From: Geotrypetes seraphini
Taxonomy: Eukaryota > Chordata > Amphibia > Gymnophiona > Dermophiidae
Reading direction: 5' to 3'
Length of the DNA: 64,000 nucleotides
NCBI RefSeq assembly: GCF_902459505.1
Contig: NC_047096.1
Location: 18,132,501-18,196,500, forward strand
The position numbers were made by a program, and so were the translations under genes. Below the pieces are notes generated by a model. It had not been told where the DNA came from and did not search any database. It was given only the letters and a program-made list of their open reading frames with translations. This document shows positions 10,201 to 20,443 of the stretch, piece after piece. The stretch's first letter is position 1. Every line of letters starts with the position of its first letter.

Positions 10201-13200
10201 TCTAATCTAACCCGATTCTCTAACCGGCGTCTGTAACATGGACGCCGGTTACAGAATCGGGATTTAGTGTAGGCCCGATTCTGTATAGGACACCTCTCCC
10301 GGGCGTCCTATACAGAATCAGGGCCTTGGTGTCCAAAAGTGAGGATAGTGACTGGATCATTTTGAGTTTAAAGAAGCATCTGCAGATGTCTAATTTGTTT
10401 ATTAAAAGAAAACTTGTCAGATGACACCTAGAAGTTTTAGGGATGCGTGAAATTTAATTGGAATTGATTTAATACAAATGGGGCTTTCAAGGGAAAGCAT
10501 GTTTTCTGTAAGTCAACATAACATTAAGCTACTATATACAAACAGGAACATTACAAAGCTACAATAACAATTACATTACATTACATTAGTGATTTCTATT
10601 CCGCCATTACCTTGCGGTTCAAGGCGGATTACATCCAAACTAAAACAAGAATTACATTTCAACTTTGAAGTAATAGATTAAACGATGAGATAAAATTTTA
10701 AGGGAGAATTATGGGTTTTAGATAATGTTTGGTACCTAGAAAAATTAGAGAGTACTAAGGGTTTATAGAGTGTTGGATGTTGGGTTAGAATTGTTGTGCT
10801 TGCAATAGCTAAATTCTTACTAGAAAGATAGATATAAGCAGCATTTATAGACACACAACCTATGTACAAAGAACATTTTTGAGCAATCCTCGTTATGTTC
10901 AGCCATTCATATGGATAGTAGGATCATTTCACATAGGGGTTTGTTCTTTGTTTAGCTGTTCATATAAGTAGCAGCCATGGAATAAGCAGATAGTCTCTCA
11001 AATAGGTAAGGTGAAAAGGTACAAGAATGAGAAACTCCATAAGATATTTTTCTGTGGTAGGCTAGTGTTATTTTTGTACCGATACAAAGCTTGATCCCCT
11101 TAGCAGAATTCCTGTTAGGCTTTATACTAACAGGAAATAAGGAATGAGATTCACACAGTCAATTATAGCTCACCTAGCCTAAACCATCTTTCTTCCTCCA
11201 CATACCCAGCTCTACAAGCCTATTCAATCTCTGGCTATGGCAAAAATAGTGGTGCCAAGCTTATATGGGGGCATGGGTAAGAAAAAGAAAAATTTCACTC
11301 AACCAAGAGGTCCAATGTCACCATCTGTCCATTCTTTCCTCATCAGGTGAAAAGGGGAAAAAGTAATTAGTTACTTCTCTGCTGCTCTGGGAAATCTATG
11401 CCTTTTAGAAATACAGAGCCTTATTGAGAACTACTGTCATACAGAAACATACAAGGCGACATCTGCATAAAGCACCTCTTTCAGCAACATTTCAGGATAA
11501 AATCTATACTGTCCCCATTAACAAATTAAGAGTCCAATTTACTAAGCTTCAATCTCTTCTACAGTCAAAGAATGGGTAATCTAATTGAGGATCAGTTTTA
11601 ATTACATTTGGAATTACAAAAGTTAAAAAAAAACAAAACAAAAAAACACCCCAAAACACCTTTTGTCAGACAGTATCAGATAGCCATTCAAGCAGAGTGA
11701 GTGACCATAAATAATAATAATAGCTTTATTTATATCCCGTCATACCTTTCAGTTCAAGACGGTTTACAACAAGAGAGGCTGCAGGAATGCAGCAAAGTTA
11801 CATCATGAGCATGAAATAGGAGTAAACAAACAAGCGTGTAATATAATTATATATATATATATCAGAAGACAGGAGCATGCAAGTAGACATAGAGGAAATC
11901 GTTTGAGGAAGTTTAAACAAATTTGTCAAATAAATGGGTTTTCAGTGATCTTCTGAATGATTGGTACGACGATGAGTTAAGGAGTAAGTCACTTAGAGTA
12001 TTGTTCCAGATACCTGCTTGGAAGGAAAGTATCTTGTCGAGGAATCTTTTGAATTGGCATCCTTTGGGATTCGGAAAGGCGAATAATAGTGTTCTGCGTG
12101 ATAGACGGAGTTTGTTTTGGAGGACAAAGTGTTTCAGAAGGTAGGTGGGTGCAATACCGAATAGTGTTTTGAAGCACAGGCAACCGAATTTGAAAGATAA
12201 TATGATACTGTTTCAGAGATCATGGGATACTTCTGACCAGTAATAAGGTCAGCTTTTCTTACACACACTTTAGTTGTGTTGAGACAAAGCTAAAGATCAA
12301 ATTTAAATTATCCTTCCCCTCATTAAGAGGCATTTCCCATACAGGAAAACTAGGGACCTCCCTCCCCTTCAGAATCACCGAACTCTGGAACAACCTTTCC
12401 TCCCCTCTCTGGAACCTGAGCTCTCTCCAACTTTTCCGCAAACATCTGAAGACCTGGCTATTCTTAAAAATCTGATACCTACTCCATCTCTGGCATTCTA
12501 AGCCCTCTAAAAACTCTTCATACTTGGACCTCTAACCTTCCATTGTTAGTTCCTTTCTATCCCATCTCCTGTAAACCGTGCAGAGCTCTACGAATGTGGA
12601 GATGATGCGGTATACAAACCTAAGGTTTAGTTTAGTAAATGCCTTCATCTGAAATGTGCCTGTATCTCTGTGCAACATGAGATACCATCCTACTTCAAAT
12701 GTATTTTATAAATACTTAAAAGGTTACATATTTTTGTTATAAAATATTAATAGTGATTTCTCCATGGTCTAGCGACACTCTCAACATCCTCAGAATCACA
12801 CATTATGATTTGGTGAAATGTACCATATGAGAAGGAAACTTACGCAGATTGGGAGGTGGTGGGATCAGTGCTCCCCCAGGAGGTGGTGCAGGGAAGGGAG
12901 ATGGTGGTATCTTCCCTTGTTGGAATGCAGCCGCTATATTGTAGAAAGAAAGAAAGAAAAAACAAACAAACAAATAAACATAGATAGTCAAAGAAGATAT
13001 TACTTCAGGACCCAAAGATACAATCTGTCCCTTTGACCCCTGCTCTGGCCCACAGTTACAAGAACTATGCTACATTTCATGGCACAGTGAAGGACAGCTT
13101 TGGTTTCATGGAGGCTTACCATTCTCTTACCTCTTTAGAAGCTATTTATTATGTCAGAGGTCTTCTTGCAATCCTCCTCAAGGATTGAGAGGAAAAGAAT

Positions 13201-15725
13201 AACTAATCGCTGAAACAAATTTATGAATGATCCCCTCAATGTGAAAACTAGTAACTGCATCAAAATCAGAGAAGGGATGGAAATACCTGGGAATAATCTA
13301 TATTCCATGTGGCATGTGATACAGTGAGACTGAAGGGATAAAGATTCTTAGAGAACCTTTGTAATGTAATGTGTGATCTTTATTTAATGTTTCAGACACT
13401 GGTAAGGTGAGGTATGCCTTGTGTTCTGCTCCCACTTTATGTAGGCATTTGCTCAGTTTCTTGTAAAAGAACAAGTTTAAGTGTTTATGCTAAAATGTAT
13501 AAGTAAAGTGTTCTTTGTATACTTAAATCCCCAGAGGGCTTTGCTTCTCCCATAGAGCTAGGCTGCAACCACAGTGCTTAAGCCTTTCTTCTTCAGTCTG
13601 AAAGAGAACAGTTGCCATATTTGTAGACCACATGGCTGTATGAGAACATGAGGCTAGCATTATTCTCCCACCATGTTTTCACCCTTTATTTCTAACAATC
13701 TAATACAGCTTAGGTTCTATATCTGAGTCTGGAGAACTGTTATTCCACAAGGTGTGGACACACTCTTAGCTTTCCCTTGAATAGAATGGGCTGGTAAAGT
13801 GAGAAGATTTTGTCTACTGCCTTGAAGTTATTAAAGAAAGTTGTTCAAGAACTACAGAGTCTAGCTGATAATACTAAGATTACAGAAGTAATGGTTAACT
13901 GAATAAGAGCCTCATACAATTGCCAATATAACTCAAAGTGAGTTCAATAGTGTTTGGCCATTCAGAGGAGTCCTGTTTTTCAGTATAAAACCTGAGGAGA
14001 TCTATGATAAAGGCTGTTCAGTGAAGCTGTAATTATCCATTAAAGTTAAAGCTATAGACAGAACACCTTGTAATATAAAGCTTAATTAACATAATTCAAT
14101 TTTTATACAAAAGAGGTACTCGGTGTAAACAGTTGTCATGAATTTTATGCTTAAAAGGAAATGCATAAGTATGGTGTGGTGCATTTTCCAATCTCTTTTT
14201 TACATATACTAGTTCCTGTCACTCACACTCCCCTCTGGTCATTCTATAGAAAATGATAAGCTGTTGTGCATTTACAGGTCTTTTAGCTCTTCTGTTGATC
14301 GCATAACAAGTCAGCCTTCACCCCCAGCTCATACAGTTTGGTTAAATTGATCTCTTTATTCCCTGCTAAACAGCATTATATGTTTACTGAATATACAACC
14401 AAATACTTGGTTCACAAGCACTCGCTATCCAAACATTATTGCTTAAATGTTTTCTTGCAAAGTCTTCTATCAGAAAGAAAGCAGCTCAGTTTTTAGTCTT
14501 ACTTGTTTTATCAATGAGACTCTGAGCCTGCTCCTCCATCCATTTCTGGTAATAATCCTTCACATTCTCTTTGTGTTTCCTCCCACTGCAATGAGTCTTC
14601 CTTACAGACGGCTAGAACACATCACAAAGTCAGGATGCACAATTTGTCATAATCACCATCAATCCACAACGGCATTTAATAAACTTCAAAGTGCCTAATT
14701 TCTAAGCGATCTTTTTTCAGGTAATAAATTTCTAACTACCTCTATGGTCTTCAGTTCCAGCCAACCACCAGCCAAATTATTTGAAGGCTTGTTTTTTCTG
14801 GCTTTTATTCATCATCAGACCTTAGTTGTTTTTTTTTAAAGTGCTTGTGCTCTATACTCTATGTTTTGTGCAATTCATTAACCTTTTCTTATACAACTTT
14901 AAAACTTATGTACTTAGCTTTAGCTATTTCTTCATTCTTTTTTGAACCTCGGGAAGGACCTTGAGGTTCAACAAGTTTTGTTTTGCTCCACAGCATCAAT
15001 TTGTCATAATGACACAATAGTAGGCAGCTACAGGTTATTCTTCACATAGCTCAGCATTAAAACTTAAGCATGATCCATCAACTAGGTGTCCAATCGGAAC
15101 TTGATCCAAGTCTGTACAACAAATATGAGTTTATCTACATTATAGCAATGCACCTAATATTTTGCTGTTGCTTGTTCTAACAGAATTCGTTTGAAAACCT
15201 CATTTTCTGGTGACTTTAAGTCACCTTTTCTCAGAGATGGTCACATATTATAACTTTAAATACTGTTGCTAAAAAGACCCCATTATTGTTCCAACGATTA
15301 ATATTCTCAAATCACTGACTGGTTATTGAAGAATAATCCATTCTTACCGAATCATGCGTCAGGTAGGTATCACAGTAATCACAATAAAACCTATACAGAA
15401 AATATAAAGCCAAAGTGTAAGATAACATTGGGTCATGTACCCCATTTTCCATCCAAGTCCCTCCCTCTGGGCAATGATCATTATTTAATCTGCAGAAAGC
15501 TATTTGGATTTCAGAATGTTATCGCACAAGAATTCGCTCAGAAACTCTAAGAAAACCTAACGCGGCCTTTAGATCAGGTTTCAGGCCGAAGATTTCTGGC
15601 TGTTTCAGCTCGCCCAGTCGGGCCTCAATGTCCATCCCCATTTCCTCCATATTCTCCCCAAGCGAATCTACTTCCAGCCCAAGGGGTGCCCTCTCTTTTT
15701 CTCTCACTTCGGCATGCTGAAGCCT
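7111..15725 (-). CDS. SNRPC: U1 small nuclear ribonucleoprotein C (whole spliced CDS)
   Basis: U1-C is a U1 snRNP subunit that helps U1 recognise 5' splice sites in the nucleus. On the minus strand six coding exons join as 15725-15718, 15390-15348, 14611-14503, 12933-12844, 9172-9068 and 7235-7111. They total 480 nt, or 159 residues plus TAA, matching the human length. All five introns are GT-AG and the phases agree. Residues 1-31 form the U1-C zinc finger, with Cys6, Cys9, His24 and His30 in place, followed by a helix ([19 protein letters not shown]). The rest is Pro/Gly/Met-rich ([20 protein letters not shown]) and ends RPGMIRPDR. Identification rests on near-identity to human U1-C as I remember it. 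The gene is divergent from ILRUN. No break is seen. Confidence 0.96.
7551..8118 (-). mobile_element. CR1 LINE 3' fragment
   Basis: The minus strand encodes pieces typical of the CR1 ORF2 C-terminus, such as '[19 protein letters not shown]', and carries the 3' UTR ending '...gaccattggtctgatccagtaaggttattc' in sense. It is 5'-truncated and interrupted by an AAAT-type simple repeat near 7910. This is a different CR1 subfamily from those at 38 and 57 kb. Confidence 0.85.
8579..8765 (+). mobile_element. tRNA-derived SINE (CORE/MIR-like)
   Basis: An A-box-like TGGCCTAGTGG is at 8585-8595 and a B-box-like GGTTGTGATTTTGATTCC at 8623-8640. A central 'ctgggcaagtcacttaac' block follows, then an L2-like tail 'atgtaaactgctttgatta'. 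This is the layout of MIR/CORE-SINEs that borrow an L2 tail. It cannot be a functional tRNA because the clover-leaf is not maintained. Confidence 0.8.
9068..9172 (-). CDS. SNRPC: SNRPC exon 5
   Basis: Acceptor ...cctag, donor gtgagt. Encodes (P)[18 protein letters not shown]...GMMPVGH, where human U1-C reads PVGP. Enters in phase 1 and leaves in phase 1. Confidence 0.96.
9760..10330 (-). repeat. Unclassified element with hairpin-unit minisatellite
   Basis: About 2.8 tandem units of ~66 bp span 9953-10135. Each contains a self-complementary pair such as 'ggcaggaggg ... ccctcctgcc' and most end in a G run. Downstream are two perfect or near-perfect hairpins, 10211-10261 (CCCGATTCT/AGAATCGGG) and 10274-10323. 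The same unit, in opposite orientation, makes up 35.9-36.3 kb, and both copies also share a flanking block ('gataagt(t/g)tagtgg'). A non-autonomous DNA element is likely but unproven. Confidence 0.7.
10571..10920 (-). mobile_element. L2-like LINE 3' fragment (ATGTA tail)
   Basis: On the minus strand it ends 'gtaatccgccttgaaccgca' and then a TGTAA microsatellite-like tail. The same tail occurs at 41186 and 63667, also on the minus strand. No intact frame remains. Confidence 0.7.
11711..12240 (-). mobile_element. L2-like LINE 3' fragment
   Basis: The minus-strand 3' tail '...gtaaaccgtcttgaactga ... ataaataaagctattatta' sits at the low-coordinate end. Upstream in sense are remnants of the ORF2 C-terminus, a 64-residue frame ending QIPWQ-like. 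5'-truncated. Confidence 0.65.
12243..12640 (+). mobile_element. L2 LINE 3' fragment
   Basis: The plus strand encodes '[20 protein letters not shown]' followed by '[12 protein letters not shown]', the usual end of L2 reverse transcriptase ORFs. The tail 'ctgtaaaccgtgcagagctc ... gatgcggtatacaaacc' follows. It abuts the minus-strand L2-like fragment at 11711-12240. Confidence 0.8.
12844..12933 (-). CDS. SNRPC: SNRPC exon 4
   Basis: Acceptor ...tatag, donor gtaagt. Encodes (T)[18 protein letters not shown] and [11 protein letters not shown], entering after A|CG. Confidence 0.96.
12934..14502 (-). other. SNRPC: SNRPC intron 3, no repeat recognised
   Basis: About 1.57 kb of AT-rich sequence between the donor gtaaga at 14502 and the acceptor at 12934. 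No repeat family, RNA gene or second coding exon is visible. A short (GAAA)n/(AAAC)n stretch lies beside the acceptor near 12945-12980. Confidence 0.7.
14503..14611 (-). CDS. SNRPC: SNRPC exon 3
   Basis: Acceptor ...ttctag, donor gtaaga. Encodes [20 protein letters not shown] and onward to LIDKT, including zinc ligands His24 and His30. Confidence 0.97.
14612..15347 (-). other. SNRPC: SNRPC intron 2, nothing recognised
   Basis: 736 bp of AT-rich sequence. No repeat or additional exon is recognised. Confidence 0.7.
15348..15390 (-). CDS. SNRPC: SNRPC exon 2 (43 nt)
   Basis: The acceptor is ...tatag at 15391-15395 and the donor gtaaga at 15347. The exon reads G TTT TAT TGT ... GAT TCG, encoding (K)[14 protein letters not shown] with zinc ligands Cys6 and Cys9. 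It is a small exon with an exact phase fit to exons 1 and 3. Confidence 0.95.
15391..15717 (-). other. SNRPC: SNRPC intron 1
   Basis: 327 bp, donor gtgaga at 15717, acceptor tatag at 15391. An 86-residue minus-strand frame runs across it and over exon 1 but has no known relatives and includes the splice sites; it is a by-product of the moderately GC-rich 5' end of the gene. Confidence 0.8.
15718..15725 (-). CDS. SNRPC: SNRPC exon 1 coding part (8 nt)
   Basis: The minus strand reads ATGCCGAA then gtgaga. This gives Met-Pro plus the first two bases of Lys3, completed by the G of exon 2. It is the only MPK-compatible start with a donor found upstream of exon 2. The 5' UTR extends upstream from 15726. 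Confidence 0.9.
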
Positions 15726-15900
15726 CCTTCGACGGGAAACTCCTTCGCCTGCAACCTTCTTGTCGCTTGCGGAAATCACGTGCGCACTCCAAACCCGCCG
15801 TTAATGCCAAAACTTCCCATCTCTATGGTTAAATCCGTACTACGGCGAGCGTCGAAGGATAAACAATTGAATAAGCGAAAGTCTAATGACGTCAGCATAC
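15726..15900 (-). promoter_or_regulatory. SNRPC: SNRPC promoter region with full CRE palindrome
   Basis: This is the moderately CpG-containing stretch just upstream of the SNRPC start codon. A perfect CREB/ATF palindrome TGACGTCA lies at 15887-15894, about 160 bp upstream of ATG. No TATA box is evident. The transcription start cannot be fixed from sequence alone. Confidence 0.6.
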
Positions 15901-16332
15901 CTGTGTAGAATTTGCTCCACTAATTCTACTGCCAGTTAAGAGAAGTTTCAAGGAGACATTTTTTTCCTCTTTCTGTGTGCGTGTTTAGGGATTCCAAAGA
16001 CTGAGATTTTTCAGATGGTACATCCAGATTCCAGGGTATAAATATTAGAAGATTTAAGCATAATATTGCTTTGCAGATTAATCAAAGCAGCATTTTCTTT
16101 GGAGTCTCTGAAAGAATGTAGGCAAAGTGGGGAGCAATTTGGGTAAATTATTTGAGCCGAAAAGTTGTCTTGGACCCAGCAGTTAAAACTATGTACATCA
16201 CTTTCAGAACACGTACTTGCAGTAAAGGGAAAAGGAACAGGGCAAGGGGATATAGTAGGCAGGAAGGTGAGGTTACTTCTCTAAAGCCTCCTTTATGAAA
16301 GCAGTGATAAAGATCAGTGAACTGGTACTGAA

Positions 16333-16666
16333 CAGGGTTACCAGACGTCCAGGGAAACCTGGATATGTGCACTTTTTAGAGGACTGCCTAGGTGCCCGGA
16401 GGGATTTCCAAATCCCGGCAGTTTGTCCAGGTTTTGGAAGTCCCCAAGCTAGGGGCTGCATCAGGAGGGCACCTGCGCAGATGTTGACATGATATCATAC
16501 ATGTGAGTGATGTCATCGTGTCCACGTCTGGGCATGCACAGACACCTTCCAGACATGGTCCCAAGCTCGGGGAAGGTGACAAGGTTTGTTTGGGGGTGGA
16601 ATGGAGCAGGACTGGGGGGCAGGACCAGGTATCCTCTTTTTTTAAAGAAGAAATCTGGTAACCCTA
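16333..16666. mobile_element. hAT-type MITE (CAGGGTTACCAGA ends) with 8-bp TSD
   Basis: 334 bp, with ends CAGGGTTACCAGA and TCTGGTAACCCTA and a perfect 8-bp duplication GTACTGAA at 16325-16332 and 16667-16674. No coding capacity. The interior is GC-richer than its surroundings. Confidence 0.9.
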
Positions 16667-16674
16667 GTACTGAA

Positions 16675-17330
16675 GCTTTGATGAGTGAGAACTAGGGGTC
16701 AGAGTGTAAGAGTGAGAAAGCTTTCAACTGAGTGAGACTTGGCATCTCTGTTATTTTATCATCCAATCCAATTGCTGGAGAGAAATTACAAATAACTACC
16801 CTAATTCTATAACTGGTATGCACAGTTTTGCAAGTACAGTTATAAAACACTATCACTTTTGCATGTAACTTAATTACTTAATTAGCACTTACAGTATATA
16901 GAGATAACTATTAATATTTAGCCTTACTTCGCACTAATTTGCAGTTATGCACATGATTTATGACTCATTTTCTAAAGTGCACGCATAAAGATCCTGATTC
17001 TATAAATGGTATCTAAATGCTAGGTGCCATTAAGTGTAATTGTTCTCTAGGTACCATTTATAGAATCTTGCCATGGCACATAACCAGTCTTAGGCGTACT
17101 CCCATTTAAGCCAGGGTTTTTTCTTGGCCTAAATGAGTATGCCTAAATCAAACTATGCCTAACATCTGCTCCGAATCCACCCCTACTTGCTGGTCGATGC
17201 CATGGAGTAGATGCTTACCTCAAAGTGGTAGGTACCTACCAAGCTGGGGCTTACCAGCTAATTAATTTTTTTAATTGCTTTTTAATGGTGCTGTCAATTA
17301 ACGGCGCCAATTTAAAAAAAAATTAACCCC
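16675..17330. other. Intergenic DNA with small palindromic repeat pieces
   Basis: AT-rich with several fragments of a 'ttctataa(a/c)tggta' repeat. At about 16993-17074, 'gattctataaatggta' is mirrored by 'taccatttatagaatc', a palindromic MITE-like unit of about 80 bp. No gene. Confidence 0.5.
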
Positions 17331-17476
17331 CACTTTTACAAAACCATGATAGCGGTTTTTAGCACAGGCTGGTGCGCTGAATGCTCTGCTCCTGACACTC
17401 ATAGAGTTCTTATGAGCATCGAGAGCAGCACACCGGCCTGCCCTAAAAACTGCTATCGCGGTTTTGTAAAAGAGAG
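17331..17476. mobile_element. Palindromic MITE (TTTTACAAAACC family)
   Basis: Inverted ends 'cttttacaaaaccatgatag' and 'ctatcgcggttttgtaaaag'; the middle ('gagcatcgagagcagcac') pairs in part with the left half. A G run follows the right end. Same design as the copies at 6470, 19353 and 33101. Confidence 0.7.
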
Positions 17477-18358
17477 GGGGGGGGGGGTAAATTAGGCACC
17501 TAGATTGGTTAAATGCCCCCATCTAGGTGCCTATTTTCAGGTGCCAAGATTACAAGATATCCCTGTCAACCTCTAACCTTGTAGATACTAACAAAAAAAC
17601 CCACAAATACTAGAAGCTTAAAAAATGAGATGGGAGAGTAGAATATATAGCACTAAATGAAGTAAATATAATAGACATGTGAGAGTCTAGTGGAAGGGGG
17701 ATAACCAATGGGAAACTTATATCATTGTACAAATTATATCGCAATGATAGGGTGGATCAAACTACAGGAGAGATTGGCGCTATGAGCACAATTCTGTAAT
17801 AGGTGTTTAAATTAGGGTACCATAATGGGGTGCACTTAGCACCAATTCTGTAACAGCACTGAAGCGAGCCTAACCTGTTACAGATTACAAGCACAAAGTG
17901 GCTTTGGTGTTCCAAAAGTTAGGCATGAGCACTTAATCCAGAACAATGGCACTTACAGGTATGGCCCATTTTTGGATTCGTACTATGTAAGTTGCATACC
18001 GGTTTTATAAAATAGTGCTAAGCATGCACATATGAACCAATTAATGATGACATTCTCACACTAAGTGCCACTGTTTTATAAACTTTGGGACACAACTGAC
18101 GCTCAACCCTAGGTAAGCCTTACAAAGTTGACTTTTACATGTTAAAAGAGCATTGAGCCAAACAGAATAAATATTCTGCAAAAAACGTGTAGAATTTTTA
18201 CGGATAGAAATTCCATGGGAAGAGAATAGTGTTGAGGTATATTACCATTCACCTGGCCAGAATGAAGACAAATGATGAAATATTGGCAGAAATTAGGGAA
18301 GTCAACAAATTTGACAGCACTATAATAGGTGATTTCAATTAGTATACCCCCATTGAGT
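17477..18358. other. Intergenic DNA, nothing firm
   Basis: No gene. Fragments such as 'caattctgtaa' and 'ttctgtaacagcac' at 17790-17880 suggest an old, unclassified DNA-transposon-like repeat, without clear ends. Confidence 0.4.
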
Positions 18359-18366
18359 GTCTACTG

Positions 18367-18543
18367 CAGGGGTGGGCAACTCCGGTCTTCGAGGGCCGGA
18401 ATCCAGTCGGGTTTTCAGGATTTCCCCAATGAATATGCATTGAAAGCAGTGCATGCAAACAGATCTCTCATGCATATTCATTGGGGAAATCCTGAAAACC
18501 CAACTGGATTCCGGCCCTCGAAGACCGGAGATACCCACCCCTA
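18367..18543. mobile_element. Palindromic hAT MITE, cluster copy 1
   Basis: 177 bp, starting CAGGGGTGGGCAACTCCGG and ending with its inverse ...ACCCACCCCTA. The arms pair almost fully around a short loop. Target duplication GTCTACTG/GTCTATTG (18359-18366, 18544-18551), one mismatch. Confidence 0.88.
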
Positions 18544-18558
18544 GTCTATTGCTTAAAC

Positions 18559-18733
18559 CAGGGGTAGGGAACTCCAGTCCTCGAGAGCCGTATTCCAGTC
18601 GGGTTTTCAGGATTTCCCCAATGAATATGCATGAGATCTATTTGTATGCACTGCTTTCAATGCATATTCATTAGGGAAATCCTGAAAACCTGACTGGAAT
18701 ATGGCTCTCGAGGACCGGAGTTCACTATCCCTG
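18559..18733. mobile_element. Palindromic hAT MITE, cluster copy 2
   Basis: 175 bp, starting CAGGGGTAGGGAACTCCAG, with a perfect 8-bp duplication GCTTAAAC (18551-18558, 18734-18741). It sits only 15 bp from copy 1, and the two flanking duplications overlap by one base. Confidence 0.9.
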
Positions 18734-18792
18734 GCTTAAACTGATGATGAAGTGTTTTTGGCTAGTCAGTGATTTAGCTTATGATAGTATTC

Positions 18793-18986
18793 CAGGGGTA
18801 GGCAATTCCGGTCCTTGAGAGCCGGAGCCAGGTCAGGTTTTCAGGATATCCACAATGAATATGTATGAGATGGATTTGCATGTACTGCCTCCTTGAGATG
18901 CAAATCTATCTCATGCATATTTATTGTGGATATCCTGAAAACCTGACCTGGCTCCGGCTCTCGCGGACCGGAATTGCCTACTCCTA
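18793..18986. mobile_element. Palindromic hAT MITE, cluster copy 3
   Basis: About 194 bp, starting CAGGGGTAGGCAATTCCGG and ending in the inverse. The arms pair well and the internal sequence differs from copies 1 and 2 ('atccacaatgaata' rather than 'ttccccaatgaata'), so it is a sister subfamily. The duplication is imperfect (TAGTATTC against TAGTATAG). Confidence 0.82.
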
Positions 18987-19352
18987 GTATAGCCAATTTT
19001 AAGCAACCTGCTACTTAAGTCTCTGAGGCCTTTTTTCCCATTTTTTGTAAGGTATTTTTAAGAGTAATACTGAAAAGGATAACAAATAGAACTCCCTAGG
19101 GGGATACTGTTTTTGTGATTTTTTTCTTTAAAGCAGTAAATAGTGTTAGTGATTTCAATACTCCAATATTGACTAGATAAGTATCACATCAAGAAATGCA
19201 TCAAGATGAAATAAATGTCTGCTTCATGGAGCAGCTGGTTCAGAAACCAGTGAGGGGAAACAGTCTAACTCCTTAGTAAAATGCAGGACCTGGTCTGAGA
19301 ACTAATTATATTGGAGCTACTTGGCAATAGTAATCACAGCATCAAATCTGAG
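18987..19352. other. Intergenic DNA between MITEs, no gene
   Basis: About 365 bp of AT-rich sequence with no recognisable feature. Confidence 0.4.
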
Positions 19353-19476
19353 GGCTCATTTTACAAAGCTGGGTTAGTGGCTGCTACTCCGGTAATCGCT
19401 CCAACGCCCATAGGGATTTAATGGGCGTTGAAGCATTTGCTGCACGGCATCCGCTACCACTACTTTGTAAAAATGG
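19353..19476. mobile_element. Palindromic MITE (TTTTACAAAGC family)
   Basis: Left 'ctcattttacaaagctggg' and right 'tactttgtaaaaatg' are inverted, with a central 'aacgcccatagg ... aatgggcgtt' stem. A G run follows the right end, as in the copy at 17331. Confidence 0.65.
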
Positions 19477-19850
19477 GGGGGGGGGGGGATTAATAACTAC
19501 TATGAATACAATAAGGCGTGTGTGTGTATGTATGTGAATATGAATTTATTAACCACTTTTATGAACAGATTTACTCATGGCTTTATTGCAACCTCTCTTT
19601 CAGGATGCCATTAATTTCCTTTTTGACAATACAGCAAACCATATGCTTCCGGGTGACTTTTGGTACCCCCCCCCCCCCCACAAAGTTTTCTTTCTCCTTT
19701 TTAAACCTCTGCAACAGCAGCCTGTCCCATCTTTTCATCCTTGCACTAAGCCTCTGGAACATTGCCTGTCTCTTGGTCCTGCCTATGGAACAAGTAGCAT
19801 TTTTGAGGATGCTTCCCTGGAGGTTCTGCATTTCAGCTTTCTACCTAAGA

Positions 19851-20025
19851 CAGGGGTGTCCAATGTCGGTCCTCGAGGGCCGCAATCCAGTCGGGTTTTC
19901 AGGATTTCCCCAATGAATATGCATGAGATCTATTTGCATGCACTGCTTTCAATGCATATTCATTGGGAAAATCCTGAAAACCCGACTGGATTGCGGCCCT
20001 CGAGGACCGACATTGGACACCCCTG
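19851..20025. mobile_element. Palindromic hAT MITE, cluster copy 4
   Basis: 175 bp, starting CAGGGGTGTCCAATGTCGG, the same subfamily as 1805-1967. Perfect 8-bp duplication ACCTAAGA (19843-19850, 20026-20033). The two arms are nearly identical, which suggests a recent insertion compared with copy 3. Confidence 0.92.
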
Positions 20026-20245
20026 ACCTAAGAGAATGGATATGAGCAGTTTAGCTAAAGTAGATATGGCTATTGTTGGCTGAGGGAGTACTTCCTTTAG
20101 CTCAGCAGTAAAATTCCTAGTTTGCAGACAAAAGGTACAGTTGCAAATCTTGAGATGTACAGCTGTAAAAATAAGATTTAGCTAAAATTGGATACCACAA
20201 AGGGAATACAAACATGTGATCTGCAAGCATTAGTATAGTCTAATG

Positions 20246-20443
20246 CAGCGGTTCCCAACCCTGTCCTGGAGGACCACCAGGCCAATCGGGTTTTCAGGCT
20301 AGCCCTAATGAATATGCAAGAGAGAGAGATTTGCATATAATGGAAGTGACAGGCATGCAAATCTGCTCCATGTATATTCATTAGGGCTATCCTGAAAACC
20401 CGATTGGCCTAGTGGTCCTCCAGGACAGGGTTGGGAACCACTT
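20246..20443. mobile_element. Palindromic hAT MITE, cluster copy 5
   Basis: 198 bp, starting CAGCGGTTCCCAACCCTG and ending with the inverse ...GGGAACCACTT. Perfect 8-bp duplication GTCTAATG (20238-20245, 20444-20451). A different hAT subfamily from copies 1-4, with the same snap-back structure and 'aatgaatatgca' motif. Confidence 0.9.

Larger units (their letters stand above)
9173..12843 (-). other. SNRPC: SNRPC intron 4
   Basis: A 3.7-kb intron filled with repeats: the hairpin minisatellite element (9760-10330), two L2-like minus fragments (10571 and 11711), an L2 plus fragment (12243) and an AT dinucleotide run near 11850. Stretches 9173-9759 and 10920-11710 show nothing recognisable. Confidence 0.8.

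Noticed and set aside
15519-15779. 86-codon minus-strand frame over the SNRPC 5' end
   Set aside because: It reads straight through SNRPC intron 1 and exon 1 in another phase; the spliced SNRPC model explains the region.
19577-20026. 149-codon plus frame
   Set aside because: Its second half is the palindromic MITE at 19851-20025; the first half has no known relatives.
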